Source: Desmodesmus armatus (taxonomy: Eukaryota > Chlorophyta > Chlorophyceae > Sphaeropleales > Scenedesmaceae). From it: a stretch of 64,000 bases of DNA. Of this stretch, positions 37,306-45,958 are shown piece by piece. How positions within the stretch are numbered: the stretch's first letter is position 1; each line of letters begins with the position of its first letter. Made by a program: the position numbers and the translations under genes. The notes beneath the pieces are model-generated. The model did no database searches, was not told where the DNA came from, and saw nothing but the letters and a program-made list of their open reading frames with translations. The DNA lies in the NCBI GenBank assembly GCA_007449985.2, contig VIIQ02000070.1, positions 252,501-316,500 of the forward strand, in the 5' to 3' direction.

Positions 37306-38020
37306 CACCCCCCAGCCTGCTGCAACAGCCTGATCCAACTACTGCAACATGTCCAACTGCCAGCTGGCTACCCATCCTACCTCTGTGTTGGTTTGCCAAA
37401 GTCCCACCCGCTAAGCCCTGGGCCAAAGTCTCCCACCACTGCCCTGCTTGCCACACCCGACTTGGGCTTGGGGCGGTAGATCTGAGACCTAAAAAGGACT
37501 GAGGGGCCGGGGTCACCAGCCCATCTGCAGGGTGGGAGTGAAGGGGCAGGGGGGCATACGGGGAGTGGGCATTGGTTGTATAGCCTCAGAAGTGTGAGCA
37601 ACCAGCACTTTGGTTTCTACACGGCCATTCAACCTCCCTCCACTGCCATACCAACTGGTGCGCAGCTGCTGAGATGGACAGCAGCTGCTGCCTGTGTCTC
37701 TGTTGGTGTGTCTCTGTTGGTGCACCCTGTCTGAGTGGTAGAACATACACTTCGCGATATCAAGCAGCGCTCACCCTGCCCGAATGGTGTAGGATCCATT
37801 ATCCACCACAATGACTTTGCCGGCATCGTTCACTGGGTCATAATAGCACTTTGGTGGTCTGTACAGGCCTGCACGCAGGGGTTAAGGGAACGATAGGATG
37901 CTAAGATGAATAGATCAAAAGGGACGTGCAATTTGGAGAAGGCAGCAGCAGCTTACTTGGTATCGGGCAGGGGTACACCTGCACCACCGACCCTTGATCA
38001 GGGAATGGCGCCTGATCCAT
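21489..38020 (-). CDS. ARP5: Actin-related protein 5 (INO80 chromatin-remodelling complex subunit), 17 exons
   Basis: Exons: 37,957-38,020; 37,775-37,868; 37,381-37,524; 36,083-36,167; 32,431-32,744; 30,857-30,942; 30,185-30,315; 29,246-29,448; 28,756-28,862; 27,821-28,346; 27,385-27,529; 26,688-26,788; 26,158-26,381; 24,532-24,791; 23,327-23,842; 22,616-22,738; 21,489-21,796. Phases agree throughout, apart from one missing base in exon 4. Actin-fold landmarks are [18 protein letters not shown] (phosphate-1 loop), [63 protein letters not shown] and [13 protein letters not shown]. The ARP5-specific middle insert is present: [39 protein letters not shown] and DWQVYREMD. It is about 1,143 aa against about 720 in plants as I recall them, enlarged by a poly-Gln/Ala exon (27,821-28,346) and Gly/Arg-rich stretches. 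ARP5 acts in the nucleus with INO80 and IES6. Introns carry many ghost exons. Confidence 0.9.
21735..22350 (-). repeat. Ghost-exon array: acceptor edge of ARP5 exon 17, five copies
   Basis: The segment encoding [18 protein letters not shown] recurs with acceptor ends at about 21,796 (real), 21,926, 22,090, 22,221 and 22,350, a period of about 130-165 bp. The outermost copy has CTG in place of the acceptor CAG and has lost several codons. Only the 21,796 copy continues to the C-terminus. Confidence 0.85.
22868..22898 (-). repeat. Acceptor-edge ghost of ARP5 exon 16
   Basis: This short copy encodes VDQAGL followed by divergent residues and keeps the acceptor context CTGCAG. It lies about 160 bp upstream (transcription sense) of the real exon start at 22,738. 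Confidence 0.55.
24030..24330 (-). repeat. Donor-edge ghosts of ARP5 exon 14, two copies
   Basis: Segments encoding [20 protein letters not shown] plus a GT donor recur at about 24,030-24,120 and 24,230-24,320, downstream of the real exon end at 24,532. Both copies keep an open frame; either could be used as a cassette only if the upstream TTGGCAG is a usable acceptor. Confidence 0.8.
24352..24425 (+). repeat. Dispersed repeat related to the (GTACA)n element
   Basis: Starts with TACAGTGCAGTAATTG and ends with GGCTCATGAGGG, a diverged match to 40,735-40,800. It lies in an ARP5 intron. Confidence 0.5.
24700..25713 (-). repeat. Ghost-exon array: acceptor edge of ARP5 exon 14, five copies
   Basis: The segment encoding [18 protein letters not shown] recurs with 5' ends at 24,791 (real), 25,023, 25,246, 25,467 and 25,713, a period of 221-246 bp. 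Linkers include AGAGAGAGTGGCTCCCTGAC and a (GTGA)n tract at 25,742-25,780 flanks the outer copy. All keep CATGCAG- or ATACAG-like acceptors. Confidence 0.85.
25930..26070 (-). repeat. Donor-edge ghost of ARP5 exon 13
   Basis: Repeats the exon's 3' half (encoding [21 protein letters not shown] residues, diverged) through to a GT donor. It lies about 225 bp downstream of the real exon end at 26,158. Confidence 0.7.
26985..27045 (-). repeat. Acceptor-edge ghost of ARP5 exon 12
   Basis: Encodes [15 protein letters not shown] before diverging, with an acceptor-like CCTGCAG. It lies about 260 bp upstream of the real exon start at 26,788. Confidence 0.7.
28590..28665. repeat. AT-rich (AAATAAAAC)n tract
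   Basis: Low-complexity repeat of ACAAATAAA-type units in ARP5 intron 9, unusual in this GC-rich window. Confidence 0.7.
28970..29025 (-). repeat. Acceptor-edge ghost of ARP5 exon 9
   Basis: Encodes [18 protein letters not shown] against [18 protein letters not shown] in the real exon at 28,756-28,862. A donor-edge-like ghost of exon 8 lies at about 29,105-29,170. Confidence 0.65.
29610..29671 (-). repeat. Acceptor-edge ghost of ARP5 exon 8
   Basis: Encodes [22 protein letters not shown] residues (with divergence) against the real exon start at 29,448. A shorter fragment lies at about 29,530-29,550. Confidence 0.65.
29942..30015 (-). repeat. Donor-edge ghost of ARP5 exon 7
   Basis: Repeats the end of exon 7 (encoding [20 protein letters not shown]) with its donor, about 170-240 bp downstream of the real one at 30,185. 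Confidence 0.75.
30597..30660 (-). repeat. Donor-edge ghost of ARP5 exon 6
   Basis: Encodes HLQQLLGIR plus a GTGAGG donor, as in the real exon 30,857-30,942, preceded by a diverged half. It lies between exons 6 and 7. Confidence 0.75.
31229..32345 (-). repeat. Ghost-exon array: donor edge of ARP5 exon 5, five extra copies
   Basis: The segment encoding [20 protein letters not shown] and then [18 protein letters not shown] recurs with donor ends at 32,431 (real), 32,205, 31,975, 31,721, 31,479 and 31,229, a period of 226-254 bp. Each copy keeps an open frame of about 45 codons, an intact GT donor and a GGCAG/CAGCAG run that could serve as acceptor. Linkers are poly-C and (CA)n. Confidence 0.9.
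32870..34006 (-). repeat. Ghost-exon array: acceptor edge of ARP5 exon 5, five extra copies
   Basis: The segment encoding [20 protein letters not shown] and then LVFEAYGLP recurs with 5' ends at 32,744 (real), 32,992, 33,240, 33,484, 33,682 and 34,006. The inner spacing is 244-248 bp and the inner copies are nearly identical. The copies stop mid-exon and lack a donor. Confidence 0.9.
33770..33898. repeat. (CCACR)n pentanucleotide array
   Basis: About 25 tandem CCACA/CCACG units in ARP5 intron 4. It creates long open frames on both strands that are artefacts of the repeat. Confidence 0.9.
34200..34630 (+). repeat. Dispersed repeat with a 140-codon open frame of unclear status
   Basis: The segment from about 34,205 (ATGGCGATGGCCAAGTGGCA) recurs, diverged, at about 34,794-34,890 and 35,867-35,940. 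The open frame here (34,206-34,628) continues into an acidic stretch ([20 protein letters not shown]) and ends at a (TAACTG)n tract. I recognise no domain; it may be a fragment of a mobile element within ARP5 intron 4. Confidence 0.4.
35111..35255. repeat. Perfect 70-bp inverted repeat with a 5-nt loop
   Basis: Arms 35,111-35,180 and 35,186-35,255 are exact reverse complements by eye, including an 8-C/8-G run. The loop is CCAGA. It lies in ARP5 intron 4. Confidence 0.9.
35265..35378. repeat. Imperfect ~55-bp inverted repeat, adjacent foldback
   Basis: Arms begin TGTGTTTGCTCGT and end with the complement of TGTGTTTCCTCGT. The centre is CATGTTGACGTC/GACGTCAACATG. It sits 10 bp from the perfect palindrome. 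Confidence 0.8.
35687..35767. repeat. AT-rich ~10-bp tandem repeat
   Basis: Repeats of TATTCAAAAA/TATTCAAAGA type in ARP5 intron 4. Confidence 0.8.
36500..37170 (-). repeat. Donor-edge ghosts of ARP5 exon 3, about three extra copies
   Basis: A unit of about 250-370 bp recurs at about 36,360-36,560, 36,680-36,830 and 36,930-37,160. It contains CTGCTGCAACAGCC, then AACTGCACATGTC, then the reverse complement of exon 3's end ([15 protein letters not shown]). The copies are well diverged and lie downstream of the real donor at 37,381. Confidence 0.75.
37066..37109. repeat. Head-to-head telomeric TTTAGGG insertion
   Basis: GGTTTAGGGTTTAGG is followed by its inverted form, TTTAAACCCTAAACCCTAAA. 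The block interrupts the sequence GTTGGTTTGCCAAAG found in sibling copies. TTGGTTT is present on both sides (37,064-37,070 and 37,103-37,109), like a 7-bp target duplication. Confidence 0.8.
37271..37304. repeat. Poly-C tract of ~34
   Basis: Uninterrupted C run in ARP5 intron 3. Length is likely unreliable in any assembly. Confidence 0.9.
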
Positions 38021-38545
38021 TTCACTGCTGTATCTACGGCTCTGCTGGTGCCACAAGTATGTTACAAAGAAAACATTTCGTCAACATGCTGCAACAGAGG
38101 ACACTGGGAGGTCCTCGTGCCCTTCTTGCCCTTCTCCTGCTGCTGAACTTGAGTGATCAGATGCTGTGTTGGGCCAACTTTGACGATCAACCCGAGCTGA
38201 CAGCACGAACGCAGCCATCACTTTGAGTCTTGGTAACTGCATCTCTTCAGCCACATCAGACACCTTGTGTGCGGTGGTTGAAGTCAAAAAGCATCACAAC
38301 CGTCATTACATAAGCAAGAATCCCGCTTCCGGCCCACCACAATTGGTTTGCTTTCGCGTAACTTTGGATCTCATTTTGTGTTGTGCCATACTGTGCTGTC
38401 ACGAGCTTGTACAGCCCGATCGATCCCTGCCTCACCCGCAATTGAGCCCTACTGAGAGTGCAATTCGTATCTGAAGCGTCGATTAATCAGTATCACATTT
38501 CGGAACTTGGTTTGTGCCAGGAACCGATCAGCAAGCGTTGACACC
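38021..38545. promoter_or_regulatory. Bidirectional promoter region between ARP5 and Z-ISO
   Basis: 525 bp lie between the divergent start codons (38,020 minus, 38,546 plus). No other supported gene lies here, so promoters and 5' UTRs of both genes must share it unless there are upstream non-coding exons. No core element is convincing. Confidence 0.45.
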
Positions 38546-39049
38546 ATGCAAGCTCTGTATGGTAGACCTTCAACAGCATCATGCCTGCAGCAGCAGCGCT
38601 CAGTGAGTCGCACAGTAGCTACCGCAGTGCCTCAGTTATTGCTAAGGCAGTGTAATGCGCTGCCCAGCAGTAGCACCAGCAGCAGCAGCAGTGGCAGCAA
38701 GACCCTTCGGTCAAACATCGGCAGCAGCAGCAGTACCAGCAGCAGCAGCAGGCGGTCTCGATTTGTCACCAGGACGCAAGCACAGGATCAAGTGGATTTG
38801 GCGACGAAAGACGACAAGCTAGTGGGCGAGGATGCAGCTTCGTTCGAATTCTCTAAGCAGAGCCTTCAGTCCTGGGGTTTGTTTGTGGCCCTGCTGTCCA
38901 CCGTGCTGGGAGCCATGTACCTGGTGAGCAGGAGCACATCAGAAGGGCTCATTTCAATTGTTATTTGTTTGATGTTTGAAAATCTATTTATCAACACGCC
39001 TCACATACTATCACCACGCCATCTGGCATGGTGGCAGCACAGTGTGCGT

Positions 39050-39082
<33 letters not shown>

Positions 39083-42000
39083 TGTGGCGTGTCTGCAGGG
39101 GGGGGGGGAGTGATGTAGACACAGGGAGTGCAACCAGCCAATGCGTCAGTCATCTCACCATCCAAGGATCTCCGAACTCCGAACTTTGGTATACGTGCGT
39201 GGGAGCGCACAGTAAAATAACATTCAATCAAGAACAATAAAAAGGAATCCTTTCACCTGGGCAGCTTGCCTCCAGTCTCGCCAGCACCCTCCAGCATTCG
39301 GATTACTGCTTGGCTGCCTGATCGCTGCTGCTGCTGCTGCTGCTGCAACTTTAAGAACGAATTGCTGCGTATTGGATGTGTATGGTTCTTGTGGGGGGGA
39401 GGGGAGGGGAGGGGAGGGGAGGGACTGGCAGAAGGGGAAGATTAGACATGTGGCAAAGGGTAGGGGGGGGGGAGGGGAGGGGTATGGCAGGAGAGCATAT
39501 TGTGCTCGGAGCCATGTACTTGGTGAGAGGCAGCAGCAGCGATGTGGTATTATGGGGTTTGTGGCCATGGGTTTGGGGGGGGGGGGAGAAACAGGGGCAG
39601 TTGGCAGGGGGGGAGGGAGCTGGAGCCATGTGCCGGGTGAGCCGAAGCAGCAAGGAAGGGGTGGCACATGGCACTGACGCACAAAGCTACACACACCCTC
39701 CACGTTCACCATTTTCTGTGCAGGTGTGGATCCGTCCTGGGGGCGGCCTTGCTGAAGAATATCTGCAGCTGATCGAGTCTTTCACTGCCAACAACACTGA
39801 GGCAACAATGATTGCACTGCTGGGGATCTTTGCTGTCTTTCACAGTGGGCTGGCAGGGCTAAGGCCACAAGGTGGGTGAGCCTCACACACCACCCGGGGT
39901 GTGGGAGGGGGGGGGGGAGGGGGGGGGGGGATGTGGCTGGGGGGCGCGGGGAAGTGTGGGGGTTGTCTTCCACAGTGGGCTAGCAGGGCTCAGGCCACAA
40001 TGTGAGTGGGTGAGGAGGGGGGGGGGAAGAGGTGAAAGTGTGTGGAGACACAGGGAGTGCATCCAGCCTGTTGGTGAGTGGGTGGGGGGTGGGGTGATGG
40101 GGGGGGCACTGCTAGCCATCTTTGCTGTCTTCCACAGTGGGCTGGCAGGGCTCAGGCCACAAGGTGGGTGGGTGTGAGGAGGGGGGGTGACGGGGGGGGG
40201 GGGGGTGCTCTTTTCGCACCAGGGCTGAGGCTGCAAAGTGGTGTGTGGGGTGAGTGGGGCAGCGGGGAGTTGGGGAAGGGGCGATGCCGGGGGCAAGGGG
40301 GGGGGGGGGGGGCGGATAGTCCTCATGCCATGATTGAATGACTTGTGTGTGCACATACCATGAGCCGCCTTTGCAGCTGTCGCGCACAGCATGTCGCACA
40401 GTAAGCCATCACGTTCGGTGGCTGCGCCTACCTAGTGCCCATGGGGTGCCTTGTTGCTGGTAATGTCTGGCAGCAGCGGCAACAACTTGTCCTGAGAATC
40501 TGGAATCAGAATCTGAATCTGAATCTGATCTCTCTCTTTTCTGTGTTGGTCTCCTGTGCAGGCGAGAAGCTGATAGGTGCCCGGGCCTACCGTGTCATCT
40601 TTGCCCTCATCAGCCTGCCCCTGGCCGTCACGACGGTGGTAAGTGGCATGCATGAACACTGTTCTAGAGTACAGTACAGTACAGTACAGTACAGTACAGC
40701 ACAGTACAGTACAGTACAGTACAGTACAGTACAGTACAGTACAGTAATTGGGGACAGAGTCCCAAACTCGGCGCTAGCCAGCGAGCCACGGCTCATGAGG
40801 GTGCCCAGAGGGCCTACTAACGTACCCCAGTCTCTCAGGTCAGGTGTGAAGGCGATCGAAATCACCACCAAGCCAGCCGTCAATTCCAGTAGCATTTTAT
40901 GTCCCTGTGGTGTGCTTAGCTTGCTTAGAGGTTCCCTGTGTGGTGTGGGGTGTAGGGTGTGTGCCTGCAGCGGCTCAGGTGCTGAGTGACTGCACAGCAA
41001 GTAGAGCTTGGCGGCTGAGCTCGAGACAAAGTGAAAATTTGTCAAAAAAAAACCAAAAAAACAAAAAAAACCAAAAAAAAACCAAAAAAAAAACCACAAA
41101 ACACCAACAAAACAAAAAAATATTGTCAAATGACTCACCCTGTGATGCTTTGTGTATGTACCTGTACCGCAGGTGTACTTCATCAACCACCGGTACAGCG
41201 GTACGCCCCTATAACCCTCTGTGCATGCATCTGTAACGGAGGTGTACTAATGAGCCCACCAGTAAAGCGGTACACCCCTATAACCCTCTTTGTATATGTC
41301 TGTACCGCAGGTGTACTTCATCAACCACCGGTACAGCGGTACACCCCTGTGGAACCCTCTGTTTATCTATCTCTATGTGTAAAGTATCAACCACCAGTAC
41401 AGCGGTACACAACCAAAACCTCTGTATGTGTACTGCAGGTGTACTTCATCAACCACCGGTACAGCGGTACACCCCTGTGGAACCTACAGGCCGTCCCCGG
41501 CATGCACAGCGCTGTGTGGGCGCTGTCTTTCATCAGCTTTTTCTTCTTGTACCCCTCAACCTTCAACATCTTGGAGGTTGCTGCTGTGGACAAACCTAAG
41601 CTGCACTTGTGGGAAACAGGAATCATGCGCATCACACGACACCCACAGGTTAGTAAAAAGGGTGTGTGTGTGGTTTGTGGGGCGGGGGGGGGGGGGGGGC
41701 GTCAAAGGGTGCGTGTGGCGTGTGTGTGTGTGGGGGGGGGGGGGGTGCACAGTGCTGTGTGGGTGCTGTCTTTCATCAGCTTTTTCTTCCTGTACCCCTC
41801 AACTTTCAACATTCTGGAAGTTGCTGCTGTGGACAAACCTAAGCTGCACCTGTGGGAAACAGGAATCATGCGCATCACACGACACCCGCAGGTTAGCAAA
41901 AGGGTGTTGGTGTGTGTGGTGGTGGTGATGGTGGGGGGGGGGGGCATGATCAAAAGGGTGTGAGAGGGAGGGGATTGCACAGTGCCGTGTGGGCGCTGTC

Positions 42001-42255
42001 TTTTGTCAGCTTTTCCTTCTTGTACCCCTCAACCTTCAAACATTTTGGAGGTTGCTGCTGTGGACAAACCCAAGCTGCACTTGTGGGAAACGGGGATAAT
42101 GCACATCACATTTGCTGCCCCCCCCCCCTGCAGGCGTTTGGCCAGGCGCTGTGGTGTCTGGCTCACACCATGTGGGTTGGCAACAGCTTCATGGTTGCCA
42201 CCAGTGCTGCTGTAGCACAGGACAGAAATGAATGGTGCAGCAACTTTGTAGCGTT

Positions 42256-42288
<33 letters not shown>

Positions 42289-44491
42289 AGGCGTTTGGCC
42301 AAGCGCTGTCGTGCCTTTCTCACACAATGTGGGTTGGCAACAGCTTCATGGTTGCCACTAGTGCTGCTGTAGCACAGAACAGGATCGAAAACAGGTGCAG
42401 CAACATCGTATCATTTGCTGCTGCTGCTGCTGTTGCTGATGATGATGCTGCTGCAGGCGTTTGGCCAGGCGCTGTGGTGCCTTGCTCACACGATGTGGGT
42501 GGGGCAACAGCTTCATGGTTGCCACCAGCCTGGGCTTGATGGCCCACCACGCCTTTGGCTGCTGGCACGGGGACAGGAGGCTCAAGGACAAGTATGGGGA
42601 CGCATTCGAGAAGGTGAGGGGGGAGGACTTTAGCCGCAGGTTCAACAGTCAGCTGCATGCCAGCCCGCTGCTGCTGCTGAGGGGGGGGCATGTTGGACGG
42701 GGGACAGGAGGCTCAAGGACAAGTACAGGGACGTCTTTGAGAAGTTGACGTCTTTGAGAAGTTGGTTTTGTGTGTGGGGCGGGGGGAGGGGGGGTAACAA
42801 AACAGAGGGGTGACATGAAAGGCGGGGGCGGGGGGTAACTAGAAGGGGGGTGGTGGAGGACGGGAAGGGAAAAGTGCCGGGACAGGAGGCTCAAGGACAG
42901 TTACGGGGACGCATTCGAGAAGGTGAGAGGAGGGGTGGCGGAAAGAGGGGGAGACAAGAAAACATATGGGTGACAGTAATTGGGGAGAAGGGTGAGGGAG
43001 GCCGGGGAGGGGGGGGACACGGGAAGGGGGGGGGGGCGAGGAATCAGTGAAGGGGGGGGGGCGCGAAAAAGCCCCCCCCCCCAAAAAGGGCATGGCAACG
43101 TGGGTAGTAGGGGGACAGACGGCTCAAGGACAAGTACGGGGACGCATTCGAGAAGGTGAGGGGGAAGGAGGAGCGGGGTGTGTGTGTGGGGGGGGGGGGG
43201 TTGTGTGGGTTTGGATGGGGGTGTGGGGGGGGGGGGTGGAGGATGAGTGTGGGGCGGGGGAGGGGGGGGGGCACAGGTGTGGGGTGCGTGGGGGGGGGGG
43301 GGGGGAGCAGAGGGGTGTGCAGACAGCGGGCAGCAGTGTGAGGGGTTTGCAGAAAACGAGAAAGGGAAAGGTGTTGCGGTAGGTGCAGGGACAGACGGTC
43401 CAGGGACAAGTATGGGGACGCGTTTGAGAAGGTGGGGCGATGGTGGTAGTATGTGGTGTTTGTGTGGCAACTGAAGGAGTGCACCGGGGGATGCCCTAGC
43501 ATGTACCACACAGATATTCAAATACGACGTTGGCGCCAGCGCGTTTCCATGCAGTATAGGTTTGTGGATGCCGCAAGTTGCTGTGTATCATATGTAGTTT
43601 AGTAGCCCCAAGCTGTTGGGTGTGAGGAGCGCGCGCGCGCGCGGGGGGGGGGGGGGGGCAGTTTTGAAAGCTGGCGCATGACAGTAGTAAAAATACTGCA
43701 ACAAGGCATGCTGCAGTACTTTTACTAATGCCGCTCGTCAGCTTTCAAAAGCCTCTCCCCCCTCGCCCTCTGAGGGACTGCAGAAGTTGATTGCATAACA
43801 AGTGTGCTCACATTTGTACTGGGAGTTGAGCACATTTGCTGGATGAGTGCCAATCACGTCGCCTGACCACTTGCCGTGCCTGCATCAACCCTTCAAGAGC
43901 GGATCAGCATTACCTTTCACACTTTGCAGTTACAGCATGTGGCACGGCAGAGCCGTGCGCACGGGTTGCATGCAACCCGCAAGGGAGCCAGGGGCTCACG
44001 GAGGAACTTTTGCCGCCATTTGGACTGTCAAGCTAAGCGGCACATGACACAACCATGACAACGTTGAGGCACCTCCACATACGTGTGACAGTCACACCAA
44101 CAATTTATATCTGCAATTGCCCCTGATGTGGTTGCAGGTCAAGGAGCGGACCAGCACTGTGCCCTCTTGTCACACTCTGCACTGCCGTCATCGTGGACCG
44201 TGACTGTAAATGGCACAGGGCATCATCAAAATTGTGTGAGGTACCTCCCCGTACTTGCAACAATCACAATCACACTAACAATGAAAGCATCTGCCCGTGA
44301 CATTTTTGCAGGTCAAGGAGCGCACCAGCACCGTGCCCTTTGCCGCTATTATGGACGGCCGTCAGAAGCTTCCTGAGGACTACTGGAAGGAGTTTGCACG
44401 CTGGCCTTATGTGGCGGTTACCTGCTTCACCCTGGGGGCGTATATCTGTCATCCATTGATGCAGCGGGCCAGCTACAGCCTGCACTGGTGA
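38546..44491 (+). CDS. Z-ISO: 15-cis-zeta-carotene isomerase (NnrU family), plastid, 6 exons, 382 aa
   Basis: Exons: 38,546-38,923; 39,724-39,871; 40,562-40,638; 41,439-41,648; 42,457-42,613; 44,312-44,491. Phases agree once one extra base in exon 5 is allowed for. The first ~90 residues are Ser/Arg/Gln-rich, as in a chloroplast transit peptide. The body is a multi-span membrane protein matching plant Z-ISO nearly throughout: FHSGLAGLR, GARAYRVIFALISLPLAV, VYFINHRYSG, LYPSTFNILEVAAVDKPKLH, LWETGIMRITRHPQ, AHTMWVGNSF, GDRRLKDKYGDAFE, PFAAIMDGRQKLPEDYWKEF and HPLMQ, ending SLHW. The enzyme converts 9,15,9'-tri-cis- to 9,9'-di-cis-zeta-carotene between phytoene desaturase and zeta-carotene desaturase. 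The plant enzyme is known to use heme b with two His ligands; the candidates here are the His of FHSGL and of TRHPQ. Plant Z-ISO is about 367 aa. Confidence 0.93.
39505..40165 (+). repeat. Ghosts of Z-ISO exon 1 donor edge and exon 2 donor edge
   Basis: GGAGCCATGTACTTG plus a GTGAG donor recurs at about 39,508 and, degenerate, at 39,615 (exon 1 end). FHSGLAGLRPQ-encoding copies lie at about 39,965-40,000 and 40,125-40,165, downstream of exon 2. Linkers are poly-G. Confidence 0.75.
40669..40870 (+). repeat. Dispersed repeat with (GTACA)n head
   Basis: About 15 GTACA units precede TTGGGGACAG, GCGCTAGCCAGCGAGCC and GGCTCATGAGGG. Copies are at 17,211-17,262 (inverted) and 24,352-24,425. It lies in Z-ISO intron 3. 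Confidence 0.7.
41044..41120. repeat. Poly-A/ACC low-complexity tract
   Basis: Runs of A with CC interruptions in Z-ISO intron 3. It produces Lys-rich or Phe-rich spurious frames. Confidence 0.85.
41170..41410 (+). repeat. Acceptor-edge ghosts of Z-ISO exon 4, four copies
   Basis: The segment GTGTACTTCATCAACCACCG recurs at about 41,174, 41,240 (degenerate), 41,311 and 41,378 (degenerate) before the real acceptor at 41,439. The period is about 65-70 bp. Two copies keep CCGCAG acceptors. Confidence 0.85.
41745..42120 (+). repeat. Donor-edge ghosts of Z-ISO exon 4, two copies
   Basis: About 145-base copies encoding AVWALSFISFFFLYPSTF onward to HPQ plus donor lie at 41,745-41,891 and 41,978-42,115. 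The first is almost identical to the exon; the second has an indel (TTCAAACATTTTGG) and lost its donor. Confidence 0.9.
42134..42400 (+). repeat. Acceptor-edge ghosts of Z-ISO exon 5, two copies
   Basis: CTGCAG followed by codons for AFGQALWCLAHTMWVGNSFM recurs at 42,134 and about 42,291 before the real exon at 42,457. Both ghosts keep the intact frame that the real exon lacks at about 42,500. Confidence 0.9.
42700..43440 (+). repeat. Donor-edge ghosts of Z-ISO exon 5, four copies
   Basis: GACAGGAGGCTCAAGGACAA-type copies, encoding RLKDKYGDAFEK plus a GTGAG donor or a decayed form, lie at about 42,704, 42,880, 43,120 and 43,385. They are separated by poly-G linkers. Confidence 0.85.
43662..43750. 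repeat. Imperfect ~40-bp hairpin in Z-ISO intron 5
   Basis: Arms 43,662-43,700 and 43,711-43,750 pair with a few mismatches (TTTTGAAAGCTGGCGCATGA against the complement of TTTGAAAGCTGACGAGCGGC). The loop is about 10 nt. The shape resembles a miRNA precursor or a small foldback element. Confidence 0.7.
43895..44190 (+). repeat. Acceptor-edge ghosts of Z-ISO exon 6, two copies
   Basis: GTCAAGGAGCGGACCAGCAC at about 44,139 keeps a TTGCAG acceptor. A more decayed copy lies at about 43,890-43,930. The real exon starts at 44,312. Confidence 0.75.
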
Positions 44492-44545
44492 TGGATGCCA
44501 TGCAGTGGTGCCTGGATATGCAGCTTAAATTTGTAGCAGGATGCG

Positions 44546-44550
44546 TGTAA
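44546..44550 (+). terminator. TGTAA polyadenylation signal of Z-ISO
   Basis: TGTAA lies 55 bases past the stop codon; it is the usual signal in chlorophycean algae. No other candidate is as close. Confidence 0.5.
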
Positions 44551-44958
44551 TATCACTGGTTGTTGAGAGTTGAGAGGACGGCGGGCAAAACAATGTTGTG
44601 AGCAGTGGGGCTCTGCACCAGAACTGGACTTGGCACTGCCAAGCGAGCAGTGTGAGGTGGTGTGAGGGGTTGAGCTACACTGCTACACCGTTATGCTATC
44701 CAACTGCCGGCTCAAAATTGCTGTTCAAATGGTCTTTTTGAGAACAACAAGGTGCCAGAAACAATTACGTGATGAAGGGCGTTGTTTGACAGCAGCAGAA
44801 CGAACACCACGGTCCGCACAGCAGCATGTACTTTAGTCGGTACCCCTGTTGCGACTCGGGTTCCACCCAGGGGGGGGGAGGAACCTGGCAGCCCTCAAGA
44901 AATAATTGTACTAAAACTATTCTAAAAAGAAAATCTTTTGAAGACCCTTGACTTCACC

Positions 44959-45339
44959 ATGCTTGCTACAGTCCGTTCGTCTTCTGCCAGTACATATAAG
45001 GTCTGGGCTCTTGGCTGTAATGCCGAACAGACGCAAACATCACAGTTGATGCTGAAGTGTACATGCATCACCTTTCATTACCTTCTAGGATGTCCATCGC
45101 TCCGCTTTCATGTCGGTTGCTCTGGCCTTACCGCTGATGTAAGCACCAGCCACTTTGAAGGTCGCAATGACATGCTTTACAACGCCTTCGTGATGCGGAG
45201 TGGGCGCCTGGAGCTAGAATGGGCGAAGTGTTGCAGGCTGGTGGACATCGACCTCACAGCAACCAACAAACGCAAACACAGGCCGCGGCGGGTGCTACAA
45301 GGCTTCAGCCGCTGCTTAAGACTCTCAAAATCAAGGTGA
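44959..45339 (+). other. Unassigned open frame of 126 codons
   Basis: ATG at 44,959, stop after 45,339, with a basic C-terminus (NKRKHRPRRVLQGF). I see no domain or intron support. The other bases of 44,492-47,450 hold repeats and no convincing gene. Confidence 0.2.
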
Positions 45340-45419
45340 AACTAGCAGCAGCTGCATAGCCGTGCACGATAACCGGCAGTTTGGCACCCTGTACATGTAC
45401 AGCAGCAGCAGCTGCTGCT

Positions 45420-45926
45420 CACCAAGCCAGCAGTCCCCACCACCAGACAAGGGGTGCTGCGGCGCCGTTTGCGCAGGCCTAGACACGCCCAAGTGGACAC
45501 TGCTGTGGCCTTGAACCTCCATAGGGGGGTGGCAATCTGCGCCACTCTTCTATGGACCGGCCACTACACACATAGCGCCTCGCCATGCGGGGCGTTATGC
45601 TGTTGGGCAGTGAAGTGTCAGGGTTGCTGCCATCCATAGAATCACCAAGCCAGCAGTCCCCGTCAACAGAAAGGGGTGCTGCGGCGCCGTTAGCGCAGGC
45701 CTAGACACGCCCAAGTGGACACTGCTGTGTTCTTGAACCTCCATAGCGGTTTGGCAATCTGCGCCACTTTCTATGGACCGGCCACTACACACAACGTCTC
45801 GCTATGCGGGGTGCTATGCTGTTGGGCAGTGAAGTGTCAGGGTTGCTGCCATCCATAGAATCAGCTCAGTGAGTCGACCAGCAATGTGCATACTGCATCC
45901 AACATGACCCTGTTGAGGTGTGTCCA

Positions 45927-45958
<32 letters not shown>

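Noticed and set aside
40587..41186. Minus-strand frame with a Phe/Trp-rich hydrophobic stretch, membrane-protein-like
   Set aside because: The hydrophobic run is the complement of a poly-A/ACC tract and a (GTACA)n tract within a Z-ISO intron.
42901..43521. Pro-rich minus-strand frame of 206 codons
   Set aside because: It is the complement of poly-G linkers and Z-ISO exon 5 ghosts.
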